NCBI GenBank assembly: GCA_001887945.1
Contig: LDOQ01000010.1
Coordinates: 248,001-312,000 of the forward strand
Length of the DNA: 64,000 bases
Source: Spraguea lophii
Taxonomy: Eukaryota > Microsporidia > Spragueidae
Reading direction: 5' to 3'
The notes under the pieces were generated by a model. That model did not search any database. It had not been told where the DNA came from and worked only from the letters and a program-made list of their open reading frames with translations. Positions within the stretch are counted from its first letter, which is position 1; the number at the start of each line of letters is the position of its first letter. Shown piece after piece: positions 58,101 to 64,000 of the stretch. The position numbers and the translations under genes are program-made.

Positions 58101-59946
58101 TTAAAACAATGCCTTATTTTTAGCTTTGAGTCCCAGCTAAATTTATAGATCTATTATCGATAGAAAAACACAAAAAATCAAATTTTTATAAACCCCGATG
58201 AAATGTCAAGATGTTTTCACAGTACTACATAATTTGAAATTTTTATCTGATGAAAATGCATTTAATGAGAATAGAAGATGCAAATGGCCATTTAGGCCCA
58301 TCAAATCAAAGATTTTGAATAAAAATAACCATCAGAAACTTGCTTTTAGTTATTGTAAAAAAATGTATTTTTAAGTAAAATATCCTAAACATAATATCTT
58401 TAATGGATCATTCACCATATGATCGGGTAAATTGATGGTTGGTATTTCCAACAATCTTATCAATTAAATAAAGAAGAGATTACATGAACATTAATTATGA
58501 AAATAACAGTTATATATTATTTGGTTCTACGGATCATGCTGTTAAGGTAACAAAATAATTTTTATTGGCATGTTATAATTATAATTTTAATAATAATTGA
58601 TACTCTTTGAATTGTTGGTGTCTTGGACAATAAATCCAAAGATCTCGATTAAACAAATAGAAAACACTACTAAGAATAATTAATAGGACATTAAAAGGTA
58701 AGATAAATATAAATATTATTTTAACATGTGATAGGTTCACGTATTATCCTTCATATAATAAAAATTTAATCCTTTAGCATCAAATACTATATCATTCTAT
58801 TAATTGGATAAATGTAAATATATTCATATCAATTATATAAGAAGATTTTGGAACATTTAAAATCTTGTATAAGAAGAGAATATGATATTTAAAGAGAAAA
58901 TGTTAATGATTTATTTATAAATTTTATATTTTATAAAGATATATAATAAATACAACAATAAAAATGTACATATAGGAATATTTAAAGTTATAGCATTTCA
59001 ATTGGGAATTTATTATTTTTTAAAATGTTTTAGATAAAGTGTAAAATAATCATTTATGTCTTTATTCCCGTTTATTTAATTTGTTATTTTACTTAATAAA
59101 ATTTTCTATCAAAGAAGGAAAAATCATAAAAGACTTTGTATAATTCATACTTGTAGCTCAAATAATTCAACAGACAATAAAAATAATTAAATAATTCTTG
59201 TAAAGTCTTTATAGAATGAATTAAAATAGAAGAATATAATAAAAAAAGAAAATTGAAAATGCCGATCAATACATAACAAGTTCGTATATTTTAAATTACA
59301 TAAAGACTAAAATCGGATAATACTCACAAAATACACGTGATGACATAAAATCCAAAATATCTGAAATATATTCCATCAGTATTTCATTTGAAACGATAAA
59401 CGAAGGAACGTTAAGCCTAAAAATAACGATTAAAAGACTGATTATACATCAATCAACGTGAATTCTGTTAGAAACAAAAAAGTCCGCATAAATTATATAA
59501 GGATATGTTTAGGAAAATTACAAAAATAAGGAAAATCCGTGTTTTTATCAGTGAATTATGATTCAATTTATATTTAAAAAGAAATATAACAAGAACAAAA
59601 AAATGAACTAAGGCCCAGTTATAATGTTTCAAAAAAGAATTAAAATTAATCATTAATATCCGTCGTATTAAGAACGAATAGTAATAACGCATAAAATATT
59701 TTCAAATTCAGTAAATGAATAATCATTCATTGAATTTTTAACTGATTTAATTAATCGATTTCAACAAAAAAGGATATTAGAAAATTGCATTTTATAATTG
59801 TTAATTAATAAAATATTATAATACATTGTTTGAGCTCGTGTTTCTATATGTTTAATCCTATTGAATTTATCTTTCCCAAATAAAAATTATAGTAAGGAAT
59901 CATTTAAATAATAAGTATAAAAATTTATTTAGTAATTTAATTTTAA
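55101..59946. other. AT-rich DNA, nothing recognised with confidence
   Basis: 4.8 kb without a supported gene. The minus-strand frame 56927-57151 contains LKNIENHLISNLNML, which could be a Merlin C-terminal remnant; this is weak. Confidence 0.3.
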
Positions 59947-60500
59947 TTGATATTTCAAGTATTATACGATGAGATTTACGAGGACATTTTAAATACGTCG
60001 GAAAATTTGTTTATATACAATCGAGACAAAAAATTTCATTTAATAAAATCTATCGAAAATAATAAAAAATGTGAATTAAAAACGAAAACCGCATTGAACT
60101 ACTATAATATCATAATTTGCGCGGTTGGAAAAAATTAGAATAATGAAATTAAAGAAAATAAGATGTGTTGATTATATTGTAAAAATAGATAAAATCTTTG
60201 TTAATAAAAGAAAATTTAATAAGAGTGAAATTTTATCGTGTAGTTAACTACGAGAAGAGTTTTAAATTGGCAAAGAATGAATTTAAGAAGGTTATAGAAA
60301 AAAATATTGTTAATAAACGAGGACAATAACTTATGGATGGTCATCATATAAAGGATTGACAAAAAAGGGATTAATATAATTTAATAATATATCACAAAAA
60401 ATTATAGATTTAAACAACAATGATATTCATACATAAAATATTAAAGTAAGATGTATATGGTTTTAAAAACAAATCAAAAGACGTTCTCCCAACACGAATA
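59947..60500 (+). pseudogene. Merlin transposase fossil
   Basis: Plus strand: YIVKIDKIFVNKRKFNKSEI near 60175-60235, then TYGWSSYKGLTKKGLI (second Asp changed), NISQKIIDLNNNDIHT and IKVRCIWF. The pattern is Merlin in broken frames. Confidence 0.55.
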
Positions 60501-61259
60501 AGCTCTTTTTTTAACAACATTAATAAGTATAAAATTTCACATCTACGAAAACGTCCTTTCTAAAAAATATTGAAATGTTTAAAACTTTCAATTATAATAT
60601 TTATTTAATCGTAAAATTTTTAATCCCATTTGTTTTTTTGATGGCTCTAAAAATCATGTTTATCTTTTTAGTTACCATTCTAATTTTAGTAAACTCAAAA
60701 AAGTATGTATGAAGTATGGATTTATTTAGATATAATAATCTTTAATGTTATTTTCTGTTTTGTAAATTTCAAATAATATATTATTATATATTGATCAAAA
60801 ATAAATGAAATATTTTGGTTTGGCGGTTTGAGAAATCATTTTTTTTCTGATATTTCGTTTAAAATTCCTCCTATGTTATATTCGTTTTTTTATATTTTTA
60901 TTTCTTTTATAAATAATCTTCGTTTCTATTATAATTTTGTTAGTATATTGTAATATCTATTTGGTGTTTTCATTTTACAATCTTTTATTTGTATTTCAGT
61001 CGTGATTTTTAATTCCTACATCTCAAATATTTAACGTTATTTTTTATAGTTATCGTAATTATTGTATAAAAACATATAATCTTATCCATTTTTAATTCAA
61101 TTAATGCAGCATGTTTCAAGTATAAAAATTGGCTTTTAAACTGGTAATCATACATTTCTGTATTCAAAACGAGAATTTAAAAAAGACATAATAAAATACA
61201 TATTTTTAAATATAATGTTATAGATTTAATGGGTTATTTTTATTTTTTATTCTACACCA
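60501..61259. other. AT-rich DNA, nothing recognised
   Basis: No feature supported. Confidence 0.3.
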
Positions 61260-61620
61260 AAGAGTCATGTCTAGTATAATTTTTTATTAATTAAAATATA
61301 TTTCCATTATATCGATAACGGCTTCTTTAAAATTTTTACCGGGTGTATTTACCATAAAATTTCTCTTAAAGTATATTCTTTCATCAAGAAATTAATATTC
61401 TGTTGTTTTTCTCTCATTCTTTCTGTATAATTTATTTAAGATTAACCTCAAACGATTCAACTCATTTGCATGCTCATTATTTATGTTTATAAAATCAGTG
61501 TCATGATTCACAATATTATGTCTCATTTCAAACTCAAAAGACACATCTGAATAGGAATAAAAACTATCAATTTTTAGTATATTATTAACATGGATAATAC
61601 CTTAAAACATTCACAACAAT
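61260..61620 (-). pseudogene. Merlin transposase C-terminal fossil
   Basis: Minus strand: FEMRHNIVNHDTDFININNE, HANELNRLRLILNKLYRKNE, RKTTEY, a stop, FLDERIYFKRNF. This parallels VNHS.NFV....HTN.IE..W..LK........EF.WRR. Confidence 0.6.
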
Positions 61621-62335
61621 CATAGACTGTCTGTTAAAAACATTTGTTATTATAATCTTTTTTGCTCATGATATTTATTGCTTCAAAAAATCCAATTATC
61701 ATTGGCCTCTATATTTAAACTGGGTTAGATACATTACATCTTATAAAGAACTTTTCATTTAACTTTGTAACAACATTATTATTTCTAAACTATTGATATT
61801 ATAATATTAATACACTTTAATTTTTGTTATAATATTGTTTCATTTGATAATTTATATTACATTGGTATAAACATTAAAACCAAAGTCTGTATTAAACAAC
61901 GTCTTCTTTTTTGCAATTTTTTGTATATTTATAATTTATATATCAAACATCAATTTTCTTAAATACATATTCGAATAAAATCGTTCCTAAGCATTATACA
62001 TAATAAAAAATATTATTATATTAAAATATAAAAGAATATATAACTATTTATTTTTTAAATTCATAAAAGAGAAATTTTACCTTTTTATGCCAATGATTAT
62101 TTTATCTAATCAAATCCAGAATCCGAGTAATTCAAATCCTCTTCTCAAAAAAAGATAGATTGAGAAGGAATTGATAATATATAACTATACCATATTTTAT
62201 AGTATTGGATTATAGTTATATCATACCTTATATCATATTATTAATTATTTATATAAGTATATAATACATTAATATTCCCTCTTTGAAATAAAAACAACCT
62301 AGAACTAGTATTTGAAATATTTCTCAATTTAAAGA
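61621..62335. other. AT-rich DNA, nothing recognised
   Basis: No feature supported. Confidence 0.3.
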
Positions 62336-62858
62336 ATCAAACAAAATTTTTTTTTTTTTTACGAATGAAACTTTTATTTATCAAAGCTTCCTGGCCGGTT
62401 GCGGCCTACCATGGTCTGTGACCTTCGGTTCCTCGAGCGAAATTAAGCTTGTACTAACTGGTTTCACTACATATATGCATTAATCTCATCTTACCTTATG
62501 CTCCAGAGTGTTAGGATTTTGCGTCTGGTGCGCGTCGCCGCCCCCACTTCCAGCTCTTAAGGAATTCCCAGCCTCTTTCGTTGCATAGTATTGGCCGAGT
62601 CACAAATCAATACAGGGATTGCAACTACATCAGCTAAACACTACTTTGATCTAGTAGCGGGGCCGTCATACAAGGCACAGCTATGCTGCGCTATCGAAAC
62701 CTCACCCACTCAACAACCTTTTTCTTCTCTTCTGCGTTTATTATTATTATTTTTTTTTGTTTTGAAAATTTTTTCTGGATGAGGGATTCGAACCCGCCAG
62801 GCTTGGGGTTTGGTTACCACCCCACGACCACTGGGCCAGGCGGGACTTATCAAACAAA
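62336..62858 (-). mobile_element. Young tRNA-derived SINE with a 10-bp target-site duplication
   Basis: The element is 62346-62848, flanked by ATCAAACAAA at 62336-62345 and 62849-62858. On the minus strand box A (TGGCCCAGTGG) is at 62828-62838 and box B (GGTTCGAATCC) at 62784-62794, both exact. It ends in a longer A-tail than the 22.9 kb copy. About ten mismatches separate the two copies over roughly 490 bp, several of them in the T tract. Small open frames within it are not genes. Confidence 0.93.
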
Positions 62859-63321
62859 TATTATGTTTTCTTTTAAATAAGAGATTAACAACCATAATTA
62901 AGTATTTAACAAATCGATAAAAAATGACAAGATAAACCTTTTTTATCTATACAGATAAACATTTAAATAATATTACGATTTTTTAAAAGAATAAAATTTC
63001 AGTTAATATTCATAAATAACAAATTCCCAAAGTAAATATATTCTATATCAATTAATAATTTTACTAATTCTATATCAGGTTAAAATCTTATAAAATAAAG
63101 ATTTTGTTATACTAAAAATATCCTAAAGAATAAAATAAGTTGAAATTAATATAATCATTATAACAATTATAACCAGTATAACAATAACCAATACAATTTA
63201 TTCGTGTTTTAAAAAACCAATAATCTTAAATCATAATAAAAAATAATAACCAAGGTATTTGAATTACAATTAAAATATTATTTTTTAGAACCAAATACAC
63301 GTAAAACTATCTCATACCAAT
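62859..63321. other. AT-rich spacer, nothing seen
   Basis: No feature supported downstream of the last gene. Confidence 0.4.
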
Positions 63322-63972
63322 TTAATTATAATTACTAACTAATAATTCTATAACACCTTTCCCATTATAAATATTATCCAAATCAAAGATTATTTCCTTT
63401 TGTAAATAATATATATTTTTATCTTTATTATTTTCAACATTAAGTTTTTTTAAAACAATTCTTTTATTTTCATTTGTTATAAAAATCAAATCATCTTTTT
63501 TCTTCTTTATTTCATCCAAATATCGATTTATACTTTTTATTATTTTATTAATTATATTTGTCATACAATTTCTATTTGTTATAGAAAATCCAATATTCCT
63601 AATAAATCCAATATTTTCTTCTTTAAATTTATTTATCCAAATTAATTGATCTTTATCAATTATTCTATTTAATTCCTCTCCATCCAATATATTTTTATCT
63701 TTAATATTTCTTAAAATATATTCTATTTCTTTATCCCTATCACTATAAAATGGTATCAATACCATTTTATCTATCCCTTCTATTTCTATATTTCCTATTA
63801 CAGCATGTTTACTACATTTATTTTTTGAAATATTTTTTAATTTTTCTATTATTTTATTATCTAAATTTCTTGAAAGCTTGTGTGCAATAAATAAAAATAT
63901 AAATAATATAACACATAAGCTTATTATACTACATAAAATAATAATACTTATTTTTCTATTTTTTATAAACAT
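63322..63972 (-). CDS. Small single-pass membrane protein of unknown function
   Basis: 216 residues. After a basic start (MFIKNRKIS) there is one long hydrophobic segment at ~9-31 (IIILCSIISLCVILFIFLFI), a signal-anchor with the rest outside or lumenal. The remainder is Lys/Asn/Ile-rich but has balanced stretches (GNIEIEGIDKMVLIPFYSDR, KFKEENIGFIRNIGFSITNR) and two cysteines. It is a complete frame just inside the right edge. No CCC motif precedes the ATG. I do not recognise the family. Confidence 0.6.
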   Translation of the reverse strand: MFIKNRKISIIILCSIISLCVILFIFLFIAHKLSRNLDNKIIEKLKNISKNKCSKHAVIGNIEIEGIDKMVLIPFYSDRDKEIEYILRNIKDKNILDGEELNRIIDKDQLIWINKFKEENIGFIRNIGFSITNRNCMTNIINKIIKSINRYLDEIKKKKDDLIFITNENKRIVLKKLNVENNKDKNIYYLQKEIIFDLDNIYNGKGVIELLVSNYN

Positions 63973-64000
63973 AAAAATATAAAATATATGAAATATTTAT

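Noticed and set aside
62591..62895. Three overlapping small open frames
   Set aside because: They lie wholly within or across the end of the young SINE and exist because it is richer in G+C; no protein family features.

Overview
The window looks like a microsporidian nuclear contig. The genes are eukaryotic (histone chaperones, a TFIID histone-fold subunit, ribosomal protein eL24, a SUN-domain protein, a CDK). They show no visible introns and sit in very AT-rich DNA, and the nuclear and housekeeping genes start a few bases after a CCC/CCCC motif, a known microsporidian start-proximal signal. Large size, transposon load and protein-expanding inserts make it one of the bloated, AT-rich microsporidian genomes rather than a compact one. 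I do not assign a species.

Layout. 1-5.3 kb: a truncated C-terminal CDS, a tRNA-derived SINE, then NASP/Sim3-like histone chaperone, TAF12, eL24 and a secreted degenerate endonuclease/exonuclease/phosphatase-fold protein. 5.4-12.9 kb: an island with tRNA-Leu(CAG), a SUN protein, a CDK10/11-like kinase, a bacterial-type CMP kinase and two tandem paralogous membrane proteins. The three enzyme/structural genes are swollen by Asn/Asp/Thr/His inserts, and the spacers are imperfect palindromes. 13-24.7 kb: a secreted repeat protein, an SLC35C2-like transporter, an Hpc2/ubinuclein-domain protein, an AAAP amino-acid transporter, an M1 aminopeptidase and one unknown protein, with two SINE copies between them. 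24.7-63.3 kb: about 38 kb without an intact gene, filled with fossils of Merlin, IS630/Tc1-like and MULE transposases plus SINEs. 63.3-64 kb: a small membrane protein.

The coding part mixes chromatin and transcription functions (NASP, Hpc2, TAF12, CDK, SUN) with functions expected in an obligate intracellular parasite (nutrient carriers, peptidase, secreted or membrane proteins). Two observations stand out. One is a family of roughly 500 bp tRNA-derived SINEs with perfect RNA polymerase III boxes, target-site duplications and copies of graded age. The other is a set of bipartite inserts (Asp/Gly half, then Asn/Thr/His half) in three neighbouring genes, whose DNA resembles imperfect hairpins and matches the palindromic spacers around them. 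All calls are from reading the sequence; no database search was run.
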